The notes under the pieces were generated by a model. That model saw only the letters and a program-made list of their open reading frames with translations, ran no database searches and was not told the origin of the DNA. A stretch of 53,585 nucleotides of DNA from JAFGMC01 sp963540515 (lineage in GTDB: Bacteria > Pseudomonadota > Alphaproteobacteria > Rs-D84), in the NCBI GenBank assembly GCA_963540515.1, contig CAUTNA010000006.1, forward strand, positions 1-53,585. The letters are read 5' to 3'. This document shows, piece after piece, positions 43,616-52,921 of the stretch. The position numbers and the translations under genes were made by a program. Every line of letters begins with the position of its first letter. The first letter of the stretch is position 1.

Positions 43616-44719
43616 TTAAGCTGCTTTTCTTATACCTGTTTTTATACTACGAATATATTTTCGAAGTTCATCAATTTGTATAAGTTTTCCATCTCTTCTT
43701 TCTGCACTCCAGTAATCCCAGCCATTAAAACTGACACTGCCCTGAATTTTAGCAGCCATAACATGTATTGATGCCTTACCATAAAGACTGTGAACAAGTT
43801 GGGCATCTTTTGAAATCATTACTCTTTCACCTTTTGGGCTTAAAAGAGTTTGACCAACATAAAGAAGTCCACTTTCTATTAATTCAGAAAATGATACTTT
43901 TATTTCTTCACGTTTTGGTACACTTACCTCTATATTTGATAAGTCAATAATTTTTGCCTGTTCAATTCTTTTTTTAGCAGCTTTTACATACTCTTCTTCT
44001 TTTTCAAATCCGATAAAATGCCGTCCAAGTTCTTTTGCAACAACTGCTGTTGTTCCGCTTCCTAAAAACGGATCTAAAATAATATCTCCTTGCTTTGTTG
44101 AAGATAAAATAACACGTTTTAGTAATTCGGTTGGTTTTTGAGTGCTGTGAAGAGTTTTTCCTTCATCATCTTTTAAACGTTCTTCACCTAAACAAATATT
44201 TATATCCCAGTTAGAACGCATTTGCTTACCACCGTTGAAATTTTTCATAGTTTCGTAATTAAATGTATATTTTCCTGTTTTTTCAGGTGTTGCCCAAATA
44301 AGTGTTTCGTGTGCATTTGTAAAACGGGTACCTCTAAAATTTGGCATAGGGTTAGTTTTTACCCAAACTATATCATTCAAAATCCAAAAACCTAAATCTT
44401 GTAATATAGAACCAAGCTTAAAAATATTATGATAACTACCAATTACCCACATAGATCCTGTTGGTTTTAAAACTCTTTTGCATTCTTTAATCCAATTTCT
44501 GCTGAAATTCTCGTATTCTTGCGAATTGTCAAAGCTGTCCCATAAATCTCTAACTCCTTTTGTTGGAGTTTGATCCTCTGGACGATACAAAGTTTTATTA
44601 CCAAGTTGAAGATTATAAGGAGAATCCGCAAAAACTGCGTCTATACTTTTATCTGGAATTTTTTTTATCAATTCCAAAGAGTCTCCTAAAAAAACTTTAT
44701 TTAAAAGCTTATCAATCAT
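43616..44719 (-). CDS. ccrM: CcrM-type cell-cycle adenine methyltransferase
   Basis: The 367-residue protein matches CcrM, the beta-class methylase that modifies the adenine of GANTC after replication in alphaproteobacteria. The catalytic motif reads DSPY (Asp32-Tyr35) where CcrM normally has DPPY. The context ADSPYNLQLGN is otherwise typical. HSTQKPTELL and DPFLGSGTTAVVAKELGRHFIG carry the S-adenosylmethionine site. The C-terminal 90 residues (LIESGLLYVGQTLLS, then NGWDYWSAERRDG) are the CcrM-specific DNA-recognition domain. No cognate nuclease is nearby, as expected. The two ends are separated from neighbours by over 150 bases. Confidence 0.94.
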   Translation of the reverse strand: MIDKLLNKVFLGDSLELIKKIPDKSIDAVFADSPYNLQLGNKTLYRPEDQTPTKGVRDLWDSFDNSQEYENFSRNWIKECKRVLKPTGSMWVIGSYHNIFKLGSILQDLGFWILNDIVWVKTNPMPNFRGTRFTNAHETLIWATPEKTGKYTFNYETMKNFNGGKQMRSNWDINICLGEERLKDDEGKTLHSTQKPTELLKRVILSSTKQGDIILDPFLGSGTTAVVAKELGRHFIGFEKEEEYVKAAKKRIEQAKIIDLSNIEVSVPKREEIKVSFSELIESGLLYVGQTLLSPKGERVMISKDAQLVHSLYGKASIHVMAAKIQGSVSFNGWDYWSAERRDGKLIQIDELRKYIRSIKTGIRKAA

Positions 44720-44873
44720 AACTTACAGACATTTTAACATAAAAAGGCTGTTTAATTTTTCCATGCAAGGACTATTTTTTAAATAAATTGCTTGATTTTA
44801 ATGATTTTTAAAATTTTTTAAGTGTTTTTATACTTTACTGCAATTTTATATACTGCTAGAATCCAAAAAAATT

Positions 44874-45383
44874 ATGAGATGTCCATATTGTAATTCTATA
44901 GACAGTCAGGTAAAAGATTCCCGACCTGACATAGATAATGCACTTATTCGCAGAAGACGCGTTTGTAGTGCTTGTGGCGCCAAATTTACAACGGTTGAAA
45001 GGGTTCAGATGAGAGATATAACTGTTATTAAAACAAGTGGTAAGATTGAGCCTTTTGACAGAGATAAATTAAAAAGAAGTATTACTCTTGCTTGTTCTAA
45101 TAGAGATATAAAAGAAGAACAAATAGAAAAATTAGTAACCTCAATTCATCGAAGAATTGAAACAGAAAGTTTAGATGATTCGGTATCAAGTGAATTAATT
45201 GGACAAATGGTATCGGATTCATTATTAAACTTAGATCCTATTTCTTTTATTCGTTTTGTATCTGTTTATAAAAAGTTTTCTAAAGTATCAGACTTTAAAA
45301 AACTGATAGAACAAATTCCTGTAGAACAAGGAGATAGGGAACTCTCACAAACTTCTATTAAACCAAAATCAACACTATTTTAA
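44874..45383 (+). CDS. nrdR: transcriptional repressor NrdR
   Basis: NrdR senses ATP/dATP and represses ribonucleotide reductase genes. The N-terminal zinc ribbon has Cys3, Cys6, Cys31 and Cys34 (MRCPYCNS ... RVCSACGAKF), followed by the ATP-cone (VIKTSGKIEPFDRDKLKRSI). Length 169 is normal with a slightly extended tail. A TATACT box lies 22 bases before the ATG, and no Shine-Dalgarno is visible. The interrupted transglycosylase gene begins five bases after its stop. Confidence 0.95.
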   Translation: MRCPYCNSIDSQVKDSRPDIDNALIRRRRVCSACGAKFTTVERVQMRDITVIKTSGKIEPFDRDKLKRSITLACSNRDIKEEQIEKLVTSIHRRIETESLDDSVSSELIGQMVSDSLLNLDPISFIRFVSVYKKFSKVSDFKKLIEQIPVEQGDRELSQTSIKPKSTLF

Positions 45384-45388
45384 ATATT

Positions 45389-47110
45389 ATGAAAAAATTA
45401 ATTTTATTATTTTCTTTAATAATACTACTACCTTGTTTTGCTTCTAGTAAAATAAATATTCTATCTTTTGAAAATGCAGAACTTTACAAATAAATATTTG
45501 CTCTTAAATCAAAAGAAAAAATTGAAGATGCACAGAAGAAAGAAAAAGATCTCTCTGATGATACTTTACTAAATGAAGTTTTATTTCAAAGATATACTTC
45601 AAAGACTTACAGAACAAAAGGCAAAGAAGTCTCAAATTGGCTTTATAAATATTTTAATATGCCTGGGGCGGATAGAATGTATAAATTATCTAAAATAAAA
45701 AAAGTATCCGCAAAAAGTCCAAAAATTCCACCAATAATAGCAGGTAAATTTTCAGAAAGCCCTCAATCAGAAGTATTGATTGAAAAGAAGTATTCAAAAG
45801 ATATAGAAAAAAGAATTAATTTATTTAAAAAGCATTTAAAAAAAGGAAATACTAAAAATGCAAGAAGTATACTTGAAGAGAATTACTTTAGAAAAAAAAT
45901 GAATGATAGTGATTTTGGTAGACTTGCGGGAAGACTTTCATTTGTTTATTATACGAATGCAGAATTTGAGTTATCAAAAAAATGGGGATTTATTGCATCA
46001 GATGCAAAATCTGAGTATGGACTTTGGACTATGGGGCTTTTGTATTATAAGGAAGAAAAATATAACGAAAGCCAAAAATATTTTTCAGATATTTTAAATT
46101 TAAAACATATAAATAATGCCAGAAAATTAGAAGCGGCTTTTTGGGCAGGTAAAGCTGCTGAGATGGCAGGAAATCACAGGACAGCTAAAAAGTTTTGGAA
46201 GATTTCAGCAAAGAAACCTATGACTTTTTATGGCGCGCTTTCTATTGCAATGCTTGGAGATATACCAAGTTATGATTTTTTTGAACAGGATTTAAAAGAC
46301 AGTGATATTGAGTTAATACAATCTTTTAAATATGGAAAAAAAGGACTTGCTCTTTTACAGATTGGAGAGAATGGAAAAGCAGAGGGGTATTTAAAATTAT
46401 TAATTACAGAAAATGCTTCGGATAAGCTTTTACACGCAATTCACGCAGTTGCAACAAATTATAAATTATCAAATCTCGCATTGCATGTTGCAGGAGTAAT
46501 TAAAGAAAGAGGAATTTTAGAAATAGATAATGATATTGTTTTTTCTGCACAGTATCCTCTTCCATATTGGGAGCCGATAGGTGGTTGGTCAATAGATAGG
46601 GCGCTTTTATTTGCAATAATAAAACAAGAAAGTTCTTTTAAAAGAAATGCAAAATCTATAGCTGGTGCAAATGGTTTAATGCAATTAATGCCAAAGACTG
46701 CAAAATTGGTTGCAAAACAAAATAATATAAAATTTTCAAAACTTGATATTTTAAAGCCAGAACATAATGTTTATTTAGGGCAACAACATATTGTAGATTT
46801 ATTATCTCATCAATATATAAAAAATAATATTATAAAAATGTTAGTCTCATATAATGCTGGTATGGGTATGTTAATTAAGTTTGATAAAATCTTTAAATTA
46901 AATGATCCACTTTTATTTATTGAAAGTTTTCCAGCATATGAGACCAGAAAATATATAAAATATGTTATGTCAAATTTATGGCTTTATCGTGCAAGACTTG
47001 ATCAACCATTAAATACAATTGAAGAGCTTGCAAAAGGTGATTGGCCAATGTATAGCAGTGAAGATGAGTATGTCCAAAAGACTGTTGATTTTAATAGTTT
47101 AGAAATTTAA
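45389..47110 (+). pseudogene. slt: soluble lytic transglycosylase, interrupted by an in-frame stop
   Basis: The ATG at 45389 starts a signal peptide (MKKLILLFSLIILLPCFA), but TAA at 45491-45493 ends it after 34 codons. The same frame stays coding beyond, through IFALKSKEKIEDAQKKEK and TLLNEVLFQRYTSKTYRT. The ATG at 45659 would give a 483-residue protein without an export signal. The rest is normal: helical repeats and then the SLT domain with catalytic Glu in AIIKQESSFKRNAKSIAGANGLMQLMP and a later VSYNAGMG. One base change (for example CAA to TAA) explains the break. As written, a cytoplasmic product would not reach murein. Confidence 0.85.
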
Positions 47111-47119
47111 TTTTTTAAA

Positions 47120-47740
47120 ATGAAATTTATACCAAGTTTTGAGTTTGAAGAAAATACAGGATTTAATTTAGTTGCGGGAGTTGATGAAGTGGGTAGGGGA
47201 CCACTTTGTGGACCAGTTATTGCGTCGGCAGTTATTTTTACGGATAGAAAAATTGAAATTCCTGTAAAAATAACAGATTCAAAACAATTAAGTGAAAAGG
47301 ATAGAGAAAAAGCATATAATTGGATAATACAAAATACTGTTTGGGCAATTGGGGAGGCAAGTGTTCAAGAAATAGATGATTTAAATATTTTAAATGCTTC
47401 TTTTTTAGCAATGAAAAGAGCGATAGATTCTTTAAAAATAAAACCAGAATTTTCTTTAGTTGATGGTAATAAAATTCCAAAAGATATACAAGGTTGTGCA
47501 ATAGTTAAGGGAGATAGTAAATCAATTTCTATTGCATCAGCATCAATTATTGCAAAGTGTACACGGGATAAAATAATGAAAGATTTAAGTATTTATTATC
47601 CAAAATATGGTTGGAATAAAAATATGGGATATCCAACAAAATTTCATTTAGATTCAATTTCTAAATATGGAATAAATGAACATTACAGAAAAACATTTAA
47701 ACCAGTCAGAGATTTATTAAATAAAAACTATAAAATATAA
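47120..47740 (+). CDS. rnhB: ribonuclease HII
   Basis: RNase HII removes ribonucleotides from DNA and RNA from hybrids. Catalytic acidic residues are in VAGVDEVGRGPLCGPV (Asp23-Glu24 region) and later SLVDGNKIPK, with the third in the AKCTRDKIM segment. GYPTKFHLD near the end is typical. Length 206 is normal. It starts nine bases after the slt stop and is terminated by the hairpin shared with clpX. Confidence 0.96.
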   Translation: MKFIPSFEFEENTGFNLVAGVDEVGRGPLCGPVIASAVIFTDRKIEIPVKITDSKQLSEKDREKAYNWIIQNTVWAIGEASVQEIDDLNILNASFLAMKRAIDSLKIKPEFSLVDGNKIPKDIQGCAIVKGDSKSISIASASIIAKCTRDKIMKDLSIYYPKYGWNKNMGYPTKFHLDSISKYGINEHYRKTFKPVRDLLNKNYKI

Positions 47741-47827
47741 ATAAAATTGTATCTTGTATTTTTAATACAAAGATTTAATAAACTTTGTTTCAAGACATAA
47801 TTTTGAGATAGAACTTTATATAATATA

Positions 47828-47861
47828 AAAAAAGCTGTTTAAAAAATTAAACAGCTTTTTT
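47828..47861. terminator. bidirectional terminator between rnhB and clpX
   Basis: The 15-bp perfect stem AAAAAAGCTGTTTAA/TTAAACAGCTTTTTT has a four-base loop and A/T runs on both sides. The clpX stop codon (47847-47849) and its last codons form the right arm, so termination for rnhB and the end of clpX use the same bases. Confidence 0.85.
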
Positions 47862-49097
47862 CTTTAGTATTTCGATATAATCTTTTTTTCCTAAAACAAC
47901 ATCTGAGTCTATTACTATTTCGTTTAAATCTTTCTTATCTGGCGCTTCAAACATTGGACTTAATAAAATGTTTTCTAAAATACTGCGCAGACCTCTTGCA
48001 CCTGTATTTCTGACTTTTGCAAGATGAGCGATTTCTTTTAAACCATCTTCTGTAATAGTTAATTTAACATTATCAAATTTCATCATAGCTTGAAATTGTT
48101 TTAAAATTGCATTTTTAGGTTCTGTTAATATTTTTATTAAATCTTCTTCAGAAAGTGATTTCAAAACAGTTATAACTGGAAGTCTTCCAACTAACTCTGG
48201 AATTAATCCAAATTTTACTAAATCTTCACTTCTGACATCTTTTATATTTTCTTCTGTCTCTTTTTTATCTGAAATTTCTGATCCAAATCCAATTCTATTT
48301 TTTTTCTGAAGTCTGTTATCTATTATTTTTGATAGTCCAACAAAAGCTCCTCCACAAATAAATAAAATTTTACTTGTATCTATTTGAACAGTAGATTCAT
48401 TTGGGTGTTTACGTCCACTGCCACTGACTGGAACATTTGCATTTGTTCCTTCTATTAATTTTAAAAGTGCCTGTTGAACTCCTTCTCCAGATACATCGCG
48501 GGTAAGGGATGGGTTTTCAGATTTCCTTGAAATCTTATCTATTTCATCAATATAAATTATTCCTTTTTCAGCTTTCTGTACATCAAAATTTGCATTTTGT
48601 AAAAGACGAGTTAAAACACTTTCTACATCATCACCAACATAACCAGCTTCGGTTAAAGTTGTTGCATCTGCAATTGCAAAAGGAACATCAAGAAGTTTAG
48701 CTAATATTCTTGCAAATAAAGTTTTACCAGTACCAGTTGAACCAATCATCAAAACATTAGATTTTTGAATTTCAACATCTGAATCTTCACCTGCTTTTTG
48801 TCTTTTATAATGATTATAAACAGCAACAGAAAGAGCTTTTTTTGCATCATCTTGTCCAATTATATAATCATCTAAAAACTTAAAAATTTTAGATGGAGTT
48901 GGTAATTGAACAGAATCTGAAGTTGTTTTTTTCTTAGAATCAGAATTTATAATATCGCTACATAAACCTATACACTCATCACAAATACAAACATTTTTTC
49001 CACTGATTAGCTTTTTTACTTCATTTACAGACTTTCCACAAAAACTGCAAACTTGAACTTGACTTTTAGATGTTTTTTTATCGTCCATTTTATTCAC
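47847..49097 (-). CDS. clpX: ATP-dependent Clp protease ATP-binding subunit ClpX
   Basis: ClpX unfolds substrates for ClpP. The zinc-binding domain is CSFCGKSVNEV... CICDEC at the N terminus. Walker A is GSTGTGKTLFA near residue 118 and Walker B is GIIYIDEIDKI near 180. The pore-loop segment TEAGYVGDDVES and the ClpP-docking IGF (RIGFGSEI) are present. Length 416 is normal. It begins 12 bases after clpP, in the usual clpP-clpX operon; a lon gene does not follow here. Confidence 0.97.
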   Translation of the reverse strand: MNKMDDKKTSKSQVQVCSFCGKSVNEVKKLISGKNVCICDECIGLCSDIINSDSKKKTTSDSVQLPTPSKIFKFLDDYIIGQDDAKKALSVAVYNHYKRQKAGEDSDVEIQKSNVLMIGSTGTGKTLFARILAKLLDVPFAIADATTLTEAGYVGDDVESVLTRLLQNANFDVQKAEKGIIYIDEIDKISRKSENPSLTRDVSGEGVQQALLKLIEGTNANVPVSGSGRKHPNESTVQIDTSKILFICGGAFVGLSKIIDNRLQKKNRIGFGSEISDKKETEENIKDVRSEDLVKFGLIPELVGRLPVITVLKSLSEEDLIKILTEPKNAILKQFQAMMKFDNVKLTITEDGLKEIAHLAKVRNTGARGLRSILENILLSPMFEAPDKKDLNEIVIDSDVVLGKKDYIEILKKKAV

Positions 49098-49109
49098 CTG
49101 AATTAAAAA

Positions 49110-49694
49110 TTAATTTCTTTTCTCTAAAATATTATCAATTAAGCCAAAGTCTTTAGCCTGCATGGCACTCATCCAATTATCTCGCTCCATAGCATCAAAG
49201 ACTTCTTTTTCTTTCTTTCCAGTGAATTCAGCCATTAATTTTGTCATAATGGATTTTGTTTTTTGTATTTGGTTAAATGTTATTTCCATATCTGTTACTT
49301 TTCCTCTTGCACCACCTGATGGTTGGTGAATCATTATCTCTGTATTTGGAAGTGCAAATCTTTTTCCTTTCTCTCCTCCTGCAAGTATTACTGCACCTGC
49401 TGATGCAACAAGACCAATTCCAATAGTAGAAACTGGTGATTTTATATATCTCATGGTGTCAAGTATTGCAAAGCATGCAGATACATCACCACCAGGACTG
49501 TTAATATATAAAGAAATATCTGCATTGGAGTTTTCTGATTCCAAAAATAAAAGTTGAGCGACGATTGTATTTGCCATACCTGGTTCAAATTCACCTTGCA
49601 GAATAATTATTCTGTCTCGGAGTAATCTTGAATAAATATCAAAAGAACGTTCGCCCCGTGTTGTGTTTTCTATCACCATAGGAATTAAAGACAT
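49110..49694 (-). CDS. clpP: Clp protease proteolytic subunit ClpP
   Basis: This 194-residue serine protease forms the degradation chamber for ClpX. The catalytic Ser98 is in GLVASAGAVILAGG, His123 is in EIMIHQPSGGARG, and the Asp is in the AKDFGLID region. YINSPGGDVSACFAI matches the family. The Ala after Ser98 replaces the usual Met, a tolerated variant. With Lon lacking its protease domain, ClpXP may carry more of the cell's ATP-dependent proteolysis. Confidence 0.97.
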   Translation of the reverse strand: MSLIPMVIENTTRGERSFDIYSRLLRDRIIILQGEFEPGMANTIVAQLLFLESENSNADISLYINSPGGDVSACFAILDTMRYIKSPVSTIGIGLVASAGAVILAGGEKGKRFALPNTEIMIHQPSGGARGKVTDMEITFNQIQKTKSIMTKLMAEFTGKKEKEVFDAMERDNWMSAMQAKDFGLIDNILEKRN

Positions 49695-49818
49695 AAAACC
49701 TCCAAATTTTTCCTAAATTATAACATAGAAAACCTCGATTCGACATTTTTTATATCTTTTAAAAACATAAGTATAAATTTATTAAGTGTACTGTATAATA
49801 ATACCGTATATATTTTTA

Positions 49819-49845
49819 TTGACTTTTGGAGTATAAATCTATACT
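49819..49845 (+). promoter_or_regulatory. probable promoter for rplM-rpsI
   Basis: TTGACT (49819-49824) and TATACT (49840-49845) are 15 bp apart, about 32 bases before the rplM ATG. The spacer is shorter than ideal. Confidence 0.4.
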
Positions 49846-49877
49846 ATTTCTTTCAGAATTTAATAAAGGTTTAACGA

Positions 49878-50351
49878 ATGTTGTTAACAAAATCATTAAA
49901 AAAAAGTGAGTTGCAATCAGATTGGTTTTTGATTGATGCAACTGATTGTACATTGGGTCGTTTGGCTGCATATACTGCTAATATTTTACGTGGAAAAAAT
50001 AAACCAACATATACTCCACATATGGATTGTGGTGATAATGTTATTATTATAAATGCTGATAAAATTGCGCTTTCTGGCACAAAGGCAGATAAAACAAAAT
50101 TCTTTTGGCATACTGGTTTTCCAGGCGGAATAAAAAGTCGTACACTTGGACAAATGCGTGAAGAAAAGCCAGAAAAATTAATTTTTAATGCTGTAAAAAG
50201 AATGATGGGAAGACGCACTGCGGTTGCTCTTGCAGACAAAAGATTAACAAAACTTCATATTTATGCAGGTGCTGAACATAAGCATAGTGCTCAAAAACCT
50301 GTTTTAATAGATTTTGCAAGTATTAATACAAAAAATAAAAGGGGTGAATAA
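49878..50351 (+). CDS. rplM: 50S ribosomal protein L13
   Basis: The 157-residue protein matches L13: WFLIDATDCTLGRLAAYTANILRGKNKPTYTPHMDCGD, then HTGFPGGIKSRTLGQM and KRMMGRRT. It is an early-assembling protein of the large subunit. rpsI begins two bases after its stop, the classical rplM-rpsI operon. Confidence 0.97.
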   Translation: MLLTKSLKKSELQSDWFLIDATDCTLGRLAAYTANILRGKNKPTYTPHMDCGDNVIIINADKIALSGTKADKTKFFWHTGFPGGIKSRTLGQMREEKPEKLIFNAVKRMMGRRTAVALADKRLTKLHIYAGAEHKHSAQKPVLIDFASINTKNKRGE

Positions 50352-50353
50352 AA

Positions 50354-50812
50354 ATGGTTGAAGTAAAGAAAACTAATTCTGTTAAAAAGACAGTTCCCCA
50401 GAAAAATAAAAATGTAACAAAATCAAAATCTGTTGTTTATTCAACAGGTAAAAGAAAAGATTCAATAGCACGTGTTTATCTTGCACCAGGTAAAGGTGAT
50501 ATTATTGTAAATGATCTTAATTATTCTGATTATTTTAAACGTTCAGTATTACAGATGATTTTACGTCAGCCTTTTGCTCTTACAAAACGTGATAATAGTT
50601 ATGATGTTTATGCAGTTGTAAAAGGTGGTGGACTTTCTGGTCAAGCAGGCGCTGTAAAACATGGTATTTCAAAAGCACTTGAAAAAATAGAACCAGATTT
50701 ACGTAAAGTATTAAAACAAGCTGGATTTTTGACAAGAGACAGTCGTGTTGTAGAACGTAAACACTTTGGATTCCATAAAGCTCGTCGTTCTACTCAATTT
50801 AGTAAACGTTAA
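50354..50812 (+). CDS. rpsI: 30S ribosomal protein S9
   Basis: The 152-residue protein has a Lys/Asn-rich N-terminal extension of about 26 residues, then the S9 core: YSTGKRKDSIARVYLAPGKG, KGGGLSGQAGAVKHGISKAL, and the tail ending RRSTQFSKR, which reaches toward the P-site tRNA. The terminal KR is conserved. It is cotranscribed with rplM. Confidence 0.97.
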   Translation: MVEVKKTNSVKKTVPQKNKNVTKSKSVVYSTGKRKDSIARVYLAPGKGDIIVNDLNYSDYFKRSVLQMILRQPFALTKRDNSYDVYAVVKGGGLSGQAGAVKHGISKALEKIEPDLRKVLKQAGFLTRDSRVVERKHFGFHKARRSTQFSKR

Positions 50813-50815
50813 TTT

Positions 50816-50840
50816 TTTCGGGAAATTTATTTTCCCGAAA
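50816..50840 (+). terminator. terminator after rpsI
   Basis: The 10-bp stem TTTCGGGAAA/TTTCCCGAAA has a five-base loop and a T run about 10 bases later. It lies just after the rpsI stop. Confidence 0.75.
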
Positions 50841-50867
50841 TTCATATATTTTTTTTAAGGTTTATAT

Positions 50868-52166
50868 ATGTTTAAAAAAGAAAAAGTTAAGGATTTACAT
50901 TATTCTGTTATTGGTTTTTTATCAGCAGATGAAATTCAAGCTTCTGCAGATGAAATTTTATTAAAGCATGGCGCAGATGCAAAAATGCCTGGTTTTCGTC
51001 CAGGTCATGTTCCATTGGAAGTACTTCGCCAAAAATTTAATACAAGTGCTTTAGGTGAAGCTGTTGATAAATTAATGAATAAAGATTTATCAGATTTTAC
51101 ATTAAGTAAAAAAATAAGATTAGCTTCTTCTCCAAAGGCGGATGTTTCAAAATGGGTAATTGGAAAAGATTTAGAATATACTTTAGAGTTTGATATTTTA
51201 CCAACACTTCCACAAATTGATTTATCAAAATATACTGTTATTAAGAAGATAACAGATATGGATGAATCTGAAGTTGAAAAGGCAATTGATAATTTAAGAA
51301 AGGCAAACAGTGCACCAGAAAAGCAAAAAGAAGATTATAAAGCATCAAATGGAGATACTGCGGTTATAGATTTTAAAGGGTTTGTAAATGATGTTGCTTT
51401 TGAAGGTGGTGAATCAAAAAATTATCATTTAATACTTGGATCAAATTCTTTTATACCAGGGTTTGAAGAACAAATTATTGGACATAAAGCAGGGGACACT
51501 TTTGATATTAATGTTAGTTTCCCGAAAGATTATCATTCTTGTGAATTAGCAGATAAAAAAGCAAAGTTTGAAATTAAAATACACGAAATTCATAAAAATC
51601 TATTACCAGAATTTAATGATGATTTTGCTAAAAAAATTGGAAAAGAATCTGTTAAAGATTTAAGAGAACATATTGAAAATATAATAAAAGAACAATATGA
51701 CTTAGCTTCTAAACACTTTATGCGTGATGAATTATTAGAAATATTGGCTGATAAAGTAAAATTGGATTTACCAGAATCTTTAGTTCAACAAGAATTTGAT
51801 ATGGCAAAGAAAGAATTTGATTCTCATGCAGGGCATGCTCATGCAAAAAATGATAAATTTGAAGAAAAGAAAGAAAGAAAAGAAGCAGAAAAACGTGTAA
51901 AACTTGGTTTGATATTGGCAGAATGGGGAGCAATGAACAATATTGTAGTAAATAATAATGAATTACAACAAGCTATTTGGAATGAAGGAGCAAAATATCC
52001 AGATCCAAAGCAGGTTTATGAATACTATAATAAAAATCCAAATGCTTTATCAATGCTGAGAGGAATTTTATTTGAAAGAAAAACAATTGATGCAATGCTT
52101 GAAAAAGTAAAATTAAAAGAGAAGAAAGTAAAACCAGAGGAACTATTTAAACAACGTTCCATTTAA
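50868..52166 (+). CDS. tig: trigger factor
   Basis: Trigger factor binds nascent chains at the ribosome exit. The 432-residue protein has the ribosome-binding region with GFRPGHVPLEVLRQKF (signature GFRxGxxP) and the FKBP-like domain (DTAVIDFKGFVNDVAFEGG... SFIPGFEEQIIGHKAGD). A long helical C-terminal chaperone domain includes a His-rich stretch (DSHAGHAHAKND) unusual for the family. AAGG precedes the ATG. In most alphaproteobacteria tig is upstream of clpP; here it is nearby but separated by rplM-rpsI and on the other strand. Confidence 0.95.
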   Translation: MFKKEKVKDLHYSVIGFLSADEIQASADEILLKHGADAKMPGFRPGHVPLEVLRQKFNTSALGEAVDKLMNKDLSDFTLSKKIRLASSPKADVSKWVIGKDLEYTLEFDILPTLPQIDLSKYTVIKKITDMDESEVEKAIDNLRKANSAPEKQKEDYKASNGDTAVIDFKGFVNDVAFEGGESKNYHLILGSNSFIPGFEEQIIGHKAGDTFDINVSFPKDYHSCELADKKAKFEIKIHEIHKNLLPEFNDDFAKKIGKESVKDLREHIENIIKEQYDLASKHFMRDELLEILADKVKLDLPESLVQQEFDMAKKEFDSHAGHAHAKNDKFEEKKERKEAEKRVKLGLILAEWGAMNNIVVNNNELQQAIWNEGAKYPDPKQVYEYYNKNPNALSMLRGILFERKTIDAMLEKVKLKEKKVKPEELFKQRSI

Positions 52167-52169
52167 GAT

Positions 52170-52195
52170 AAAAGCCTGCAAACGCAGGCTTTTTT
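52170..52195 (+). terminator. terminator after tig
   Basis: Stem AAAGCCTGC/GCAGGCTTT has a four-base loop and a T run; it begins four bases after the tig stop. Confidence 0.92.
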
Positions 52196-52252
52196 ATTAG
52201 ATTATTAAATAATATTTATATATTAGTTATTTTATTAATCTTGAAGTATTTA

Positions 52253-52921
52253 TTAAAAATAAATTTCATCACTCAGGATTTTTATTGTATTAATTTCATC
52301 TTTTAAGATTAAAGAACCATCTTTATCAATACCGATTAATTTATAAGTTTTATTTTTATAAATTATATCTTTATTTTTTATTGCAAATTCCATCCATTTA
52401 TCATAAATGTAATCAAATTCTTTCTTTAAAACTTCATCTATATTTTTAATTAACAAATTTAAAACTTCTTCAACAGATGTTTCTTTATTTAAATATTTAT
52501 TTAAATAAGTTGTTTCATATTTTGTAATATTTGGTGATGATTTAATATTAATACCAATTCCTATAATAAGAAAATTATTAATATATTCTATTAAAACTCC
52601 ACAGACTTTTTTATTATCAATTAATATATCATTTGGCCATTTTATTTTAGATTCAATTTTTAACTCTTTTAAAGAATTTGCAATTGCAACCGCTATATAA
52701 TAAGAAAGTTTTGGATCTTTTTTATCTGTTTTATAAATAAAACTTACATATAAATTACCAACAGGAGATTTCCATTGTCTATCATATCTTCCGTGTCCAG
52801 AACTTTGTGATTTTGCAAGAATTATAGTTTTATTAAGTTCAGTTTTATTTTCATTACATAATTTAATTGCATAATCTTGAGTACTTTTAATTTTATCAAA
52901 TAAAATGATTTTATATTCCAT
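52253..52921 (-). CDS. birA: biotin--[acetyl-CoA-carboxylase] ligase
   Basis: BirA attaches biotin to the carboxylase carrier protein. The biotinyl-AMP motif reads SSGHGRYDRQWKSPVGNLYVSF (GRGRxGRxW family, with His replacing one Arg). KIKWPNDILIDNKKVCGVLIEY holds the catalytic Lys. At 222 residues it is the short form without an N-terminal repressor domain. Its start overlaps the upstream wHTH protein by 11 bases. Confidence 0.94.
   Translation of the reverse strand: MEYKIILFDKIKSTQDYAIKLCNENKTELNKTIILAKSQSSGHGRYDRQWKSPVGNLYVSFIYKTDKKDPKLSYYIAVAIANSLKELKIESKIKWPNDILIDNKKVCGVLIEYINNFLIIGIGINIKSSPNITKYETTYLNKYLNKETSVEEVLNLLIKNIDEVLKKEFDYIYDKWMEFAIKNKDIIYKNKTYKLIGIDKDGSLILKDEINTIKILSDEIYF

Noticed and set aside
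43532..43771. Small gene on the plus strand downstream of ppiD
   Set aside because: It has low-complexity Lys/Tyr content, runs into the antisense of ccrM and has no ribosome site.
45491..45493. TAA as a recoded sense codon
   Set aside because: TAA ends most genes in the window normally, so a point mutation is the simpler explanation.
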